A stretch of 64,000 nucleotides of DNA from an uncultured Eubacterium sp. (GCA_934320655.1 CAKRFN010000002.1:1-64000), one strand, 5' to 3'. Positions 1-8,488 are shown, numbered from the stretch's first letter. A program made the numbers and translations. Notes: generated by a model not told the origin, from the sequence alone.

Positions 1-137
1 ACGAGTTAGGTTTTTCCGAGGCTCATCGGAATGGTTCGTGCAACGAAAGCAAAACAGACATGCTTGCGGGAGCTGCGACCTCTTAAAATGTGCTTGCATG
101 ACCAACAACCTGATAAAAATAGTTTCGCAAACGCCTA
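1..137 (+). repeat. Dispersed repeat, copy A
   Basis: Positions 20-78 match the reverse complement of about 4613-4672 almost perfectly, with weaker similarity back to base 1, so the copy is probably cut by the window edge. Shared landmarks are GCTCATCGGAATGGTTCGTG, GCAAAACAGACATGCTTGCG and GGGAGCTGCG. The right end (about 113-135) carries AAAAATAGTTTCGCAAACGCC-like sequence, which also occurs near 4902-4919 and inverted at 27127-27148. It lies just before the PHP gene and contains no credible gene of its own; the open frame running through it into the PHP gene has no ribosome binding site. Confidence 0.75.
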
Positions 138-169
138 TTATATTAAGAAATGAAAAGGAGCCATTACCT

Positions 170-979
170 ATGTTATGGGATACACATATGCACTGTAATT
201 TTTCCGGCGACAGCGATGCTGACCCGGAGGACATGATCCGTGCGGCAATCAACGCCGGACTGGACGGCATCTGCTTTACGGATCATCTGGACTATGATTT
301 TCCGTCCGATCCGCCGGATCTGTTTGTGATTGACCTTGATGACTATGACCGCGCGATCCAGGCATTGTCTGAAAAATACAGATCCACATTTCCGGTGCTC
401 CACGGCATCGAGATCGGTGTCCAGCCGCATCTGCACGAAAAGCTGCACGAAGTCGTACACGCGCATGACTTCGACCAGGTGATCTGCTCCTCCCACGCGA
501 TTGACGGAAAAGATCCCTACTACAAAACATTTTTTATCGGACGCGAGGAACACGAAGCCTACGAGCGCTATTTTGAATCCATTTTAGAAAATCTGGAGGG
601 CTTTTCCGACTTTGATGTGTACGGTCATATCGACTATGTTGTGCGCTACGGTCCGAACACGAACCGCTTCTATTCATACGAAGCCTATTCGGACGTGTTA
701 GACGCGATCTTAAAAAAACTGATCAACATGGGCAAAGGCATTGAGATCAACACCGGAGGCTTCAAATATGGGCTCGGACATCCGAATCCGTGTGAGGACA
801 TCATCCGGCACTACCGCTCGTTCGGCGGTGAGATCATCACGATCGGCGCAGACGCACACGCCCCGGAGCATGTCGCCTACGACTTTGCGAAAGTACCGCG
901 CATTTTGCGCGAGGCGGGCTTTACCCACTATACCGTATTTAAAAAACGACAGCCGTATTTTTATCCGCTGCCGGAATAA
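170..979 (+). CDS. PHP-domain phosphoesterase, HisJ/histidinol-phosphatase family
   Basis: A 269-residue PHP hydrolase, a family of metal-dependent phosphoesterases that includes histidinol-phosphate phosphatase. The N terminus has the HxH metal motif (DTHMHCNFSGDS), followed by FTDHLDY, a mid-protein HGIEIG stretch, and a C-terminal GADAH motif, all typical metal ligands. The start is placed at the ATG at 170 because AAAAGGAG lies 10 bases upstream; an earlier in-frame ATG at 38 lies inside the dispersed repeat and lacks a ribosome binding site. No other histidine biosynthesis gene is nearby, so the substrate is open: histidinol phosphate is the family default, another phosphate monoester is possible. 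The next gene follows after 29 bases on the same strand. Confidence 0.85.
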   Translation: MLWDTHMHCNFSGDSDADPEDMIRAAINAGLDGICFTDHLDYDFPSDPPDLFVIDLDDYDRAIQALSEKYRSTFPVLHGIEIGVQPHLHEKLHEVVHAHDFDQVICSSHAIDGKDPYYKTFFIGREEHEAYERYFESILENLEGFSDFDVYGHIDYVVRYGPNTNRFYSYEAYSDVLDAILKKLINMGKGIEINTGGFKYGLGHPNPCEDIIRHYRSFGGEIITIGADAHAPEHVAYDFAKVPRILREAGFTHYTVFKKRQPYFYPLPE

Positions 980-1008
980 CCGCATTACAAAAAAGGAGAT
1001 TTTGACCT

Positions 1009-1779
1009 ATGAATAAAAATATTGCGACTTTTCCACTGACCGAGGCATTCCGTGCCGGTGATGAATGTCCGTTCTGCAACCTTGAACGCTCCGCGGAGCA
1101 GCATGCGATCTCGTTTATTCTCGGATCGGCATACATGGAGGACGACATCCGCGCCGCGACTGATGCACAGGGCTTTTGCAGGCATCACTACAAAATGATG
1201 TACGACTACGGCAACCGTCTCGGCAGTGCATGGATTCTGAGCACGCACTTAAAAAAGCTGAATGAGGAGCTGGCAAAGGAATTAAAAAATTTCACACCCT
1301 CTAAATCCTCGATGCTCGGCCGCATGAAAAAGACCGATATGTCAGGAGAGCGGCAGCCGCAGACTTCGATCGGTAAATGGGCACAGAAAAAGAATGACAG
1401 TTGTTATGTCTGCGATCATTTCCGGGAAATTTACGGCAGATATCTGGATGTGTTTTTCGATATGTTGAAAAAAGATTCCGAGTTTCAGGAGCTGTTCCGC
1501 CAAAGCAAGGGCTTTTGCCTGCCCCACTTTGCAGATCTGATCGAGGCGGCGGAAACACGCCTGAGCGACGCGCAGAAAAAGGAGCTCTATCCGCAGATCT
1601 TTGACATGATGCAGACAAATATGGAGCGCGTCCAGAAGGATGTCGCATGGTTTGTCGAGAAAAATGATTACCGCAACAAGGACAAGGACTGGGGCGAATC
1701 GCGGGATTCGATCCAGCGCGCGATGCAGAAATGTACCGGCGGTTATCCTGCCGATCCGGTCTTTAAGTTAGAACCGTAA
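1009..1779 (+). CDS. DUF6062 family cysteine-rich protein
   Basis: A 256-residue soluble protein of a family common in Clostridia and of unknown function. It has two similar cysteine/histidine units: CPFC near residue 24 followed by FCRHHYKMM near 61, and CYVC near 132 followed by FCLPHF near 168. The spacing suggests two internal repeats that each bind a metal, probably zinc. There is no signal peptide or membrane segment. A strong AAAGGAG sits upstream of the ATG. It appears co-transcribed with the PHP gene, and the pair ends at a clear terminator. The function remains unassigned; metal binding is inferred from the CxxC/CxxxH pattern only. Confidence 0.8.
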   Translation: MNKNIATFPLTEAFRAGDECPFCNLERSAEQHAISFILGSAYMEDDIRAATDAQGFCRHHYKMMYDYGNRLGSAWILSTHLKKLNEELAKELKNFTPSKSSMLGRMKKTDMSGERQPQTSIGKWAQKKNDSCYVCDHFREIYGRYLDVFFDMLKKDSEFQELFRQSKGFCLPHFADLIEAAETRLSDAQKKELYPQIFDMMQTNMERVQKDVAWFVEKNDYRNKDKDWGESRDSIQRAMQKCTGGYPADPVFKLEP

Positions 1780-1794
1780 AAAGTGAATCAAAAA

Positions 1795-1845
1795 GACCGT
1801 TGACTTTTTGTGCGCACCCGGCGCGGTCAACGGTCCTTTTTCCTT
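1795..1845. terminator. Bidirectional terminator between convergent genes
   Basis: A perfect 10-bp stem, GACCGTTGAC (1795-1804) with GTCAACGGTC (1826-1835), is followed by CTTTTTCCTTTT on plus and by TCTTTTTGATTC on minus. It can end both the DUF6062 transcript and the convergent lipoprotein transcript. Confidence 0.85.
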
Positions 1846-1853
1846 TTCGTTAC

Positions 1854-2432
1854 TTAAGCCCCAGCAGAACTAAATGGCTCCAGATCGGTGTGATTCTTCC
1901 ACTCATCGGTGACACCGGCATCACGCAGCAGATTCGTCACAGTCTCGATCAAAGTCTTAACTTTTTCACTGTCCACCGCCTTCAGATCAAAGTCCGCATC
2001 ACCGGCATCCTCCAGAACCGCAGCATCCATGCTGCCATCCATCAAGGCATCTGCTGTCTTCTGCACATGCTCCCACTGGAAAGAAAAGAAATCCCTCTGG
2101 GTATCATTCATCCCCTCCAGATAAGTCTTTACCGTTTCCTCAGCATTGCCGCTCTCATCCATCGCAAGCTTCATCAAAGAAACCGCAGAATTGACCTGCT
2201 GCAGACTGGAACCGGCACTTCCATAAGGTGTTCTGTCAATGGTAACAAGTAAAGCGGTCAGCTCATCCTCACTCTCAGGCTCATACATCCAGTCAGTCAC
2301 GCTGCCACTATAATCTGCCTCAGCTACCGGCGTATTGTCGTCGGGTGTTTGTGCCGGCTTACTGCCGCAGGCTACCAGTAACATTGCCATTAACGCAATC
2401 ATTACAACCGTTAAAAATCTTTTGTTTTTCAT
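1854..2432 (-). CDS. Small lipoprotein of unknown function
   Basis: A 192-residue protein with a typical lipoprotein signal: basic MKNKR, a hydrophobic stretch, then the lipobox LVAC with cysteine near residue 22. The mature part is acidic and predicted mostly helical (for example TALLVTIDRTPYG, ETVKTYLEGMNDTQRDFFSF). No enzymatic motif is recognised. It is transcribed alone, convergent to the DUF6062 gene, with GAAAGGAAGG upstream of the ATG. It is probably anchored on the outer face of the membrane; its role is unknown. Confidence 0.7.
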   Translation of the reverse strand: MKNKRFLTVVMIALMAMLLVACGSKPAQTPDDNTPVAEADYSGSVTDWMYEPESEDELTALLVTIDRTPYGSAGSSLQQVNSAVSLMKLAMDESGNAEETVKTYLEGMNDTQRDFFSFQWEHVQKTADALMDGSMDAAVLEDAGDADFDLKAVDSEKVKTLIETVTNLLRDAGVTDEWKNHTDLEPFSSAGA

Positions 2433-2499
2433 AAATCATATCCTTCCTTTCTGAAACCCCCAAAAATGTTTCACCTTATAATATCACAAAACACAAAAA

Positions 2500-2536
2500 A
2501 GAGAAGTTAAATATCAAAAATGATACTAACTTCTCT
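2500..2536 (-). terminator. Terminator of uxuA
   Basis: A 10-bp stem (AGAGAAGTTA, 2500-2509, with TAACTTCTCT, 2527-2536) has a second inner pairing TATCA/TGATA. On the minus strand it is followed by TTTTTTGTGTTTT, a good U-tract, 23 bases after the uxuA stop codon. Confidence 0.88.
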
Positions 2537-2558
2537 TCATCGCCCACTACTATTTTAT

Positions 2559-3629
2559 CTAAATCTTTCCGGCCTCACGCTCTAACATATCCCAACAGCC
2601 CCACAGATACATGATACCGAGGGCACGGTCATACAGTCCGTAACCGGGACGGCATTTCTCACCCCAGATATGGCGGCCGTGATCAGGACGGATGTAACCG
2701 TCAAATCCACACTCATGATAAGCGCGCATGATCTCAAGGATCTGTGTATCGCCGTCACAGTCTCTGTGTGATGCCTCCGTGAAATCGCCATTGTCAAAAT
2801 GCTTCACATTGCGGATGTGTGCAAATGCGATACGGTCACAGTATGTGCGCACAATATCGGGTACATCGTTGTCTTTGTTTGCGCCGAGTGAACCGGAACA
2901 CAGACACAGACAGTTGTACGGATCATCGACCATCTTTAAGAAACGTCCGATGGATTCCTTATCCACAAGCAGTCTCGGCAGACCGAAAATGTCCCACGGC
3001 GGATCATCCGGATGAATCGCCATTTTGATGCCTGTCTCATGGCATACCGGCATGAGTGCCTCTAAGAAATATTGCAGATTCTCCCACAGCTTTTCCTTTG
3101 TCACCGGACGGTACATCTCAAACAGCTCGTCGAGCTTTGCCATACGCTCCGGCTCCCAGCCGGGGAAAGTCAGTCCGTTCAGGTTCTCAAGGATATAGTT
3201 TGCCATCTCCTTGTAATCCTGCTGGATCTTTGCCTTTTCATAATACAACGCGGTAGATCCGTCTCCCATCGGATGGAACAGATCGGTTCTCGTCCAGTCA
3301 AAAATCGGCATAAAATTGTAGGTCACAACCTTTACACCAAACTTTGCGAGATTTCTAAGCGTCTGCTTGTAGTTCTCAATGTACTGATCTCTGGTCGGAA
3401 GTCCTACCTTGATATCATCATGTACGTTTACAGACTCTACGACATCCATGTTAAAGCCGTAGCCTTCGATCTGCTTGCGTACTTTTTCAATCTCGTCGAT
3501 CTCCCATACTTCTCCGGGCTGCTTATCATGAAGTGCCCACACAAGACCTGTCACGCCGGGGATCTGCTTGATCTGTTCCTGCGTGATACTATCATTCCCT
3601 TCGCCATACCAGCGAAATGTCATTTGCAT
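2559..3629 (-). CDS. uxuA: Mannonate dehydratase
   Basis: A 356-residue enzyme that dehydrates D-mannonate to 2-keto-3-deoxygluconate in hexuronate (glucuronate) degradation. It matches UxuA over its full length, starting MQMTFRWYGEGNDSI, with VVESVNVHDDIKVG, the metal-site region KMAIHPDDPPWDIFGLPR, the catalytic segment CLCSGSLGAN and RPDHGRHIWGE near the C terminus. The start ATG has AGGAGG 8 bases upstream. It is a single-gene unit here, with no uxuB, uxaC or kdgK in the window, so the other pathway steps must be encoded elsewhere. Confidence 0.95.
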   Translation of the reverse strand: MQMTFRWYGEGNDSITQEQIKQIPGVTGLVWALHDKQPGEVWEIDEIEKVRKQIEGYGFNMDVVESVNVHDDIKVGLPTRDQYIENYKQTLRNLAKFGVKVVTYNFMPIFDWTRTDLFHPMGDGSTALYYEKAKIQQDYKEMANYILENLNGLTFPGWEPERMAKLDELFEMYRPVTKEKLWENLQYFLEALMPVCHETGIKMAIHPDDPPWDIFGLPRLLVDKESIGRFLKMVDDPYNCLCLCSGSLGANKDNDVPDIVRTYCDRIAFAHIRNVKHFDNGDFTEASHRDCDGDTQILEIMRAYHECGFDGYIRPDHGRHIWGEKCRPGYGLYDRALGIMYLWGCWDMLEREAGKI

Positions 3630-3652
3630 AAAATGCGCCTCCTTAAAATAAA

Positions 3653-3742
3653 TTTATCAACTAACATTACTTTATCAACCAACACATTTTATTTTAACTA
3701 ACATGTTACATCTAGTATCACACACTCTGCCCGATTAGTCAA
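3653..3742 (-). promoter_or_regulatory. uxuA promoter with three direct repeats
   Basis: On minus, TTGACT (3737-3742) and GATACT (3714-3719) are separated by 17 bases, with TG forming an extended -10. Downstream, between start point and ribosome binding site, lie three direct repeats of the form TGTTRGTTRATAAA at 3690-3703, 3671-3684 and 3653-3666, spaced 18-19 bases. They look like tandem binding sites for a repressor of the uronate gene; the regulator is not identifiable here. Confidence 0.6.
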
Positions 3743-3759
3743 TCGGTTTATCCGTTTTT

Positions 3760-4527
3760 TTACACAATTTCCGCAAGCGGTGCGATCCGGATGCCTTCCG
3801 CCTGAAATGCGCTGCGGATTTTGTTGACGAACTCCAGTGCCTTTGCGCCGTCGCCGTGTACGCAGATACTCTCCGCTTGAAGGTCGATATCTGTACCGTC
3901 TACCGCACGTACTTTATGCTCCTTGACCATGCGGATGGCGCGCTCGATCGCCTCAGATTCATCCGTAATCATGGCACCCTCTTTTCTGCGATTGACGAGT
4001 GAACCGTCCGGCTCATAGGCGCGGTCGGTAAAATACTCGCGTGCCACGCGCAGTCCGACATCCTTTGCCGCTTGCACGAGCTGTCCGCTCGCCAGTGCCA
4101 TGACGATAAGTTCGGGATTATACTCATAGATCGCCTCGGCGATTCCTTTTGCAAGTGCATAATCTTTTCCTGCCATGTTGTACATCGCACCATGTGGCTT
4201 TACGTGCTGCATAGTAACACCCTTTGAGCGGCAGAACGCGTCGAGTGCACCGAGCTGGTACATCGTATATGCCTTTGCCTCCGCGGGTGATACGTCCATG
4301 TTTCTTCTGCCAAAGCCCTGTAGATCGGGATAACCCGGATGTGCACCGACATGGATGCCCGCCTCCTTTGCGAGTGTGATCGTGCGGTCCATCACAAGTG
4401 GATCGGAGGCGTGATAGCCGCAGGCTACGTTTGCAGAGGTGATGAGCGGGATCACCTGCTCATCCAGCCCCAGTGTATATCTGCCGAAGCTCTCTCCGAG
4501 ATCGCAGTTTAAATCTACCTGATACAT
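3760..4527 (-). CDS. pxpA: 5-oxoprolinase subunit A (LamB/YcsF family)
   Basis: A 255-residue member of the LamB/YcsF family, the PxpA subunit of the ATP-dependent 5-oxoprolinase that opens 5-oxo-L-proline to glutamate. Family motifs are present in order: LNCDLGESFGRYTLG, ANVACGYHASDP, HVGAHPGYPDLQGFGRR, VKPHGAMYN and a C-terminal SICVHGDGA. The start is the ATG at 4527, with AGAGGAAG just upstream; an earlier in-frame start at 4584 has no ribosome binding site. The gene lies downstream of accC on the same strand, but a repeat element and a terminator separate it from the rest of the pxp operon, so it may be expressed less than or apart from its partners. Confidence 0.93.
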   Translation of the reverse strand: MYQVDLNCDLGESFGRYTLGLDEQVIPLITSANVACGYHASDPLVMDRTITLAKEAGIHVGAHPGYPDLQGFGRRNMDVSPAEAKAYTMYQLGALDAFCRSKGVTMQHVKPHGAMYNMAGKDYALAKGIAEAIYEYNPELIVMALASGQLVQAAKDVGLRVAREYFTDRAYEPDGSLVNRRKEGAMITDESEAIERAIRMVKEHKVRAVDGTDIDLQAESICVHGDGAKALEFVNKIRSAFQAEGIRIAPLAEIV

Positions 4528-4612
4528 GTTTTTCTTCCTCTCGTATTTACATTTTATGAAATGATTACAAAACCATAGATACATGTTATGCTACATACGA
4601 ACACTTTTTGCC

Positions 4613-4919
4613 CGCAGCTCCCGCAAGCATGTCTGTTTTGCTTTCATTGCACGAACCATTCCGATGAGCCTTAGAAAGACTTAAATCGTGTCAGCAATGG
4701 CTTCCACGATTTATAAGTCTCATCTCCATCGTGCAAAGGCAGCAAAATCAGACATGACTTTGCTCGCGCTGCTACTCATATTGTCTGATGTACGAGTGCT
4801 CACATGTCAAATTTACATTACAAAAAAATTTCACAGCCAGTATAACGCTAGCCTGATCGGGATACTGCTGTGACCGCAACCAGACAGCCCATATCGACAA
4901 AATAGTTTTGCAATCACCT
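4613..4919. repeat. Dispersed repeat, copy B (two head-to-head units) in a 393-base gene-free gap
   Basis: The gap between accC and pxpA holds no gene. Positions 4613-4690 match copy A (1-78) in inverted orientation. Positions 4705-4772 hold a diverged second unit in direct orientation (GTGCAAAGGCAGCAAAATCA, GACATGACTTTGCTCGCGCT). The two units share CACGATTTA...AGTCT at their facing ends, giving a large imperfect inverted repeat. The right end, AAAATAGTTTTGCAATCACC (4900-4919), abuts the accC stop codon and matches the ends of copies A and C. Confidence 0.72.
4831..4873 (-). terminator. Terminator downstream of accC
   Basis: On minus, TCACAGCAGTAT pairs with ATACTGGCTGTGA (one bulged base) and is followed by AATTTTTTTG. 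It lies inside repeat copy B, between accC and pxpA, so it would stop or attenuate transcription before pxpA. Confidence 0.75.
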
Positions 4920-4920
4920 A

Positions 4921-6264
4921 TCACATCTTCATAATATTTTCCACAAACCCGGTATCTGCCTCTCCAGCCGCAAACACCGGATGCTTCATAATCTGATACT
5001 GGAAATCCAGATTGGTCTCAACACCGAGAATCACCATCTCATCGAGCGCACTCGACATCTTCCGCAATGCCGACGCGCGGTCGGGTGCGTGGACGATCAC
5101 CTTTGCGATCATCGAATCATATTCGCTCGGTATGCGGTAACCGGTGTACAGTGCTGTATCGACCCGCACACCGTTTCCGGCAGGCAGATGCATATGGGAC
5201 ACTACGCCGGGACTCGGCATAAAGTTTTTCGAGGGGATCTCCGCGTTGATCCGGCACTCGATCGCATGTCCGCGGATCGTCACATCCTCCTGTGTAAAGC
5301 TGAGCGCATCGCCCTGCGCCACACGGATCTGCTCAATGATGAGATCCGTTCCGGTCACCATCTCCGTCACGCCGTGCTCGACCTGAATACGTGTATTCAT
5401 TTCCATAAAATAGAAGCCGTCTTTTGGATCTACGATAAACTCAATCGTTCCGGCATTTGTATAACCGACCGTTTTTGCAGCCAGTATCGCGTACTCATTC
5501 ATTTTCTGCCGCGTCTGCGCATCGATCGCCGGAGACGGCGATTCCTCGATCAGCTTCTGATGGTTTCGCTGTACCGAACAGTCACGCTCACCGAGCGCCA
5601 CGACATTTCCATGCGTATCCGCCATAATCTGGATCTCGACATGTCTCGGATTGATGACAAAGCGCTCAATGTACATCGTGTCATCCCCGAACGCATTCGC
5701 GGACTCCTGCTGCGCAATGTTAAACTGGAACTCAAACTCATCCGCCGATTCCGCGACACGCATGCCCTTTCCTCCGCCGCCGGAGGATGCCTTGATCATG
5801 ACAGGGAAACCGATGCCCTTTGCCAGCTCCAGCCCTGCTTTTGCATCATAGACCGGTTCCTTCGTTCCCGGTACGACCGGCACGCCCGCATCCATCATCG
5901 TTGCGCGCGCCTGTGATTTATTTCCCATCTTGTCGATCACATCTGCGGTCGGTCCGATAAAGGTCAGCCCGTACTCCTCACATTTGCGCACAAATTCACT
6001 GTTTTCCGAGAGAAAACCAAATCCGGGATGAATCGCATCCGCGCCGACCTTGACCGCCGCCATGATGATGCGCTCCATATTCAGATAGCTGTTCCGCGCC
6101 GGGCCCTCTCCGATGCACACACGCTGATCCGCGAGCTGCACATGCAGGCTCTTTTCATCCTCCTTGGAATAGACGGCAACACTGCGGATGCCCATATTCC
6201 GGCAGGCGCGGATGATGCGGACGGCGATCTCACCGCGATTGGCAATCAATACTTTACTGATCAA
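4921..6264 (-). CDS. accC: Biotin carboxylase (AccC-type)
   Basis: A 447-residue biotin carboxylase that uses ATP and bicarbonate to carboxylate biotin on the carrier protein. Domains run in the usual order: N-terminal Rossmann part (KVLIANRGEIAVRIIRACR), ATP-grasp with the glycine-rich loop KASSGGGGKGMR near residue 160, HVEIQI, EMNTRIQVEHGVTE with the catalytic E/R region, and the C-terminal biotin carboxylase domain. It follows accB by 16 bases in an operon with pxpB and pxpC. No carboxyltransferase genes of the acetyl-CoA type (accD/accA) are present. The likely partners are therefore the PxpB/PxpC pair, which are homologous to the urea carboxylase carboxyltransferase domain; a role in fatty acid synthesis cannot be excluded. 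Confidence 0.93.
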   Translation of the reverse strand: MISKVLIANRGEIAVRIIRACRNMGIRSVAVYSKEDEKSLHVQLADQRVCIGEGPARNSYLNMERIIMAAVKVGADAIHPGFGFLSENSEFVRKCEEYGLTFIGPTADVIDKMGNKSQARATMMDAGVPVVPGTKEPVYDAKAGLELAKGIGFPVMIKASSGGGGKGMRVAESADEFEFQFNIAQQESANAFGDDTMYIERFVINPRHVEIQIMADTHGNVVALGERDCSVQRNHQKLIEESPSPAIDAQTRQKMNEYAILAAKTVGYTNAGTIEFIVDPKDGFYFMEMNTRIQVEHGVTEMVTGTDLIIEQIRVAQGDALSFTQEDVTIRGHAIECRINAEIPSKNFMPSPGVVSHMHLPAGNGVRVDTALYTGYRIPSEYDSMIAKVIVHAPDRASALRKMSSALDEMVILGVETNLDFQYQIMKHPVFAAGEADTGFVENIMKM

Positions 6265-6280
6265 TGCTCACCGCTCCCTT

Positions 6281-6727
6281 CTACACACGCTTTACACGGA
6301 ATAAAGGCTGTCCATATTCCACCTTCTGTTCATTGCTCACGAGCACTGCTTCGATCTCGCAGTCAAATTCACTCTGGATCTCGTTCATGAGCTTCATCGC
6401 CTCCAGAATACATACGGTCTGTCCGTTTTTCACATGATCGCCGACCTTTACGAATGCCGGTGCATCCGGTGCCGGAGCTGAATAAAACGTACCGACGATC
6501 GGCGAAGTGATGAGAAGTGCCTCATCCGCTTCCTCTGTGGGCGCTGCTGCGGCAGTCTCAGGTGCTGCGGCTGCGGGTGCAGCGGGCACTGCGGATACCG
6601 CACCGATCACAGGCGGATGCTCTAACTTGCTCATCGTGATCTTTACTTCCGCATCTTTATATGAAAATTCCGTCAATGACGACTGTTCTACGATTCCTAT
6701 CAGTTTTTCGATCTGTTCTACATTCAT
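6281..6727 (-). CDS. accB: Biotin carboxyl carrier protein (AccB-type)
   Basis: A 148-residue carrier with three parts: an N-terminal helical section (MNVEQIEKLIGIVEQS), an Ala/Pro-rich flexible linker at about residues 45-65, and a C-terminal biotinyl domain. The biotinylation site is EAMKLMNEI with lysine 112; the classic motif is EAMKMMNEI, so there is a conservative M-to-L change after the lysine. It sits between pxpC and accC with short gaps, so the three are probably translated from one message. The partner carboxyltransferase is inferred to be PxpB/PxpC. Confidence 0.93.
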   Translation of the reverse strand: MNVEQIEKLIGIVEQSSLTEFSYKDAEVKITMSKLEHPPVIGAVSAVPAAPAAAAPETAAAAPTEEADEALLITSPIVGTFYSAPAPDAPAFVKVGDHVKNGQTVCILEAMKLMNEIQSEFDCEIEAVLVSNEQKVEYGQPLFRVKRV

Positions 6728-6739
6728 GTTATTTTCCTC

Positions 6740-7744
6740 CTATTCAAACAGCTTGCTCACGCGCTTCGCCACAAGCCGGCAGTCTAACACTTCCCTGCAC
6801 GGCACATGGATCTCGCTGCGCATCTTCTCATATGCCTTTTCCTCTTCACGGTACAGCTTCTGTGCTTCCTCCACAGAGATCGCGGTAAAATGAATCCGAT
6901 GATCCGTCTTGCGCTGTACGAGCTTTGGAATATCTACCGATGCGACAGTCGCCAGCTTCGGATATCCTCCGGTCGTCTGGCGGTCAGACAACAGGACGAT
7001 CGGTTTTCCGTGGCTCGGCACCTGTACCGAACCATACGCAATACCGTCCGAGATCATATCCGTCGTATCCTTCGGCGCGATAAACGGTCCCTCCAGACGG
7101 CAGCCCATCCGGTCAAAATCACTCGTCACCGTATATTCCTCCGTCAGAAATGTCTCAATACCCTGCCTGCTGAAACGGTCGTCCTGCGGTCCAAACACGA
7201 CGCGCAGCGTCTCCGATTCCGCAGAAAAATCATCGGGCTTTAACTTTCTTGACAAAAAGTACGGCAGGTATCTGCGCTTGATGCGGAAACCGATATAGTC
7301 CTCATCCTTTAATTTGCGCCCCTTAAAGCCTCCGATCTGGCTCTTTAAATTCGTACAGCGGCTGCCCATCACAACCGGAATGTCCAGATAGCTGGAAAAC
7401 GCAATGTAGCCCCGGCTGCCGGTGCGTGCACTGCCAAATTTTAAAATATCACCGCGGTTCACATAGACCGCCTCATACGAGGGCACCGGTTCGCCGTTTA
7501 ATGTCGGCGTGAAATCACCTCCGGTGATCGCAATGATCGTCTCGGAAGTAAACTGTAGCGTCGGCCCGATCAGTGTAAATTCCAGCACTGCCTCATTTTC
7601 CGGATTGTCCAACAGCAGATTGGCGATCTTGAAGGAACGGACATCCATCGCACCCGCCACGGAAAATCCCTGACTCTGATAGCCCGTCCGCCCAAGGTCC
7701 TGAACCGTGGTCAGCATACCTGCCTTTAATACGCGAATACCCAT
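6740..7744 (-). CDS. pxpC: 5-oxoprolinase subunit C / biotin-dependent carboxyltransferase family (KipA, AHS2)
   Basis: A 334-residue protein of the allophanate hydrolase subunit 2 family (KipA/PxpC). It starts GIRVLKAGMLTTVQDLGRTGYQSQGFSVAGAMD, with the family motif of that region intact, then IAITGGDFTPTLNGEPV and SDGIAYGSVQVPSHGKPIVLLSDRQTTGGYPK near residues 230-265, all conserved. It forms the ATPase half-complex of 5-oxoprolinase with PxpB in bacteria such as E. coli. The same fold forms the C-terminal half of the urea carboxylase carboxyltransferase. It starts 6 bases after pxpB stops and is followed by accB, which supports a biotin-linked role. Confidence 0.9.
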   Translation of the reverse strand: MGIRVLKAGMLTTVQDLGRTGYQSQGFSVAGAMDVRSFKIANLLLDNPENEAVLEFTLIGPTLQFTSETIIAITGGDFTPTLNGEPVPSYEAVYVNRGDILKFGSARTGSRGYIAFSSYLDIPVVMGSRCTNLKSQIGGFKGRKLKDEDYIGFRIKRRYLPYFLSRKLKPDDFSAESETLRVVFGPQDDRFSRQGIETFLTEEYTVTSDFDRMGCRLEGPFIAPKDTTDMISDGIAYGSVQVPSHGKPIVLLSDRQTTGGYPKLATVASVDIPKLVQRKTDHRIHFTAISVEEAQKLYREEEKAYEKMRSEIHVPCREVLDCRLVAKRVSKLFE

Positions 7745-7750
7745 GCTGTC

Positions 7751-8488
7751 TTACACCTCCCCTTCTACGATGCGCACCTGATACGTGCCCTGCGCCACTT
7801 CCGACTGAATGCGCTCATACGCATCCCGGTCGATCGGAACAAACCGGATATAATCTCCCGCCTCTACGAGAATCGGGATCTCACGTTCAGGATCATACGT
7901 CTTGACCGGAGTCATACCCATGAGCTGCCAGCCGCCGGGCGAATCCATCGGATAAATACCGGTCTGCGAGCCGCCGATACCGACACTGCCTGCCGGAATA
8001 CGGATACGCGGGTTTGCCAGACGGGGCGTGTGAATCCGCTCGTCAAGTCCGCCCAGATAGGTAAATCCGGGTAAAAATCCAAGCATATAAATCAGGTAGT
8101 CCGAAGAACTGTGAATGTCGATCACTTCCTGCTCGGTCAGCCCTGCATGTTCGGCGATCGTCGCGAGATCCGGCCCGAGCTCACCGCCGTAGCATACCGG
8201 AATCTCATAGATTTTCTTTTTTCTGGCTCCCGCCGCGATCTCTACGGAAAGGATCTTCTCCATCCGTCTGCGCATCTCACCGTATGAGATCACACGCGGA
8301 TCATAATTGATCAGCAGGGAACAAAATGCCGGAATCAGATCAACGACACCTTCGATGTGCTGCTCCTTCATCAACTGCACCGTGGCAGCGATGCGCGCAT
8401 TGATCTCCGGATCAATCGCATTTCCGAACTGAAGCAGCAGCGAACTGTCACCCGCTGTAAGGATCTTCACATCCTGCATGATAACCAC
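7751..8488 (-). CDS. pxpB: 5-oxoprolinase subunit B (KipI, AHS1)
   Basis: A 245-residue protein of the allophanate hydrolase subunit 1 family (KipI/PxpB). Recognisable features are the N-terminal ILTAGDSSLLLQFGNAID, the IPVCYGGELGPDL core, the LGFLPGFTYLGGLDERIHTPR motif near residues 145-165, and GSVGIGGSQTGIYPMDSPGGW near 175-195. KipI was named in Bacillus as an inhibitor of kinase KinA, but with pxpA and pxpC present the 5-oxoprolinase role is more likely. It precedes pxpC by 6 bases and follows an intra-operon hairpin. Confidence 0.9.
   Translation of the reverse strand: MVIMQDVKILTAGDSSLLLQFGNAIDPEINARIAATVQLMKEQHIEGVVDLIPAFCSLLINYDPRVISYGEMRRRMEKILSVEIAAGARKKKIYEIPVCYGGELGPDLATIAEHAGLTEQEVIDIHSSSDYLIYMLGFLPGFTYLGGLDERIHTPRLANPRIRIPAGSVGIGGSQTGIYPMDSPGGWQLMGMTPVKTYDPEREIPILVEAGDYIRFVPIDRDAYERIQSEVAQGTYQVRIVEGEV

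Noticed and set aside
1..137. Insertion sequence end
   Set aside because: No transposase fragment or clear target duplication is visible; described as a dispersed repeat instead.
38..169. N-terminal extension of the PHP protein
   Set aside because: It lies in the dispersed repeat, has no ribosome binding site, and adds residues not seen in the family.
3072..3701. A 209-codon plus-strand frame over the uxuA 5' region
   Set aside because: Antisense to uxuA and its promoter; no domain, no ribosome binding site.
4981..5916. A 311-codon plus-strand open frame opposite accC
   Set aside because: It runs antisense to a complete accC, has no ribosome binding site and encodes a protein rich in H/R/C typical of antisense frames.
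4921..6727. Fatty-acid acetyl-CoA carboxylase operon
   Set aside because: accD and accA are absent and the genes are linked to pxpB/pxpC, though dual use cannot be ruled out.
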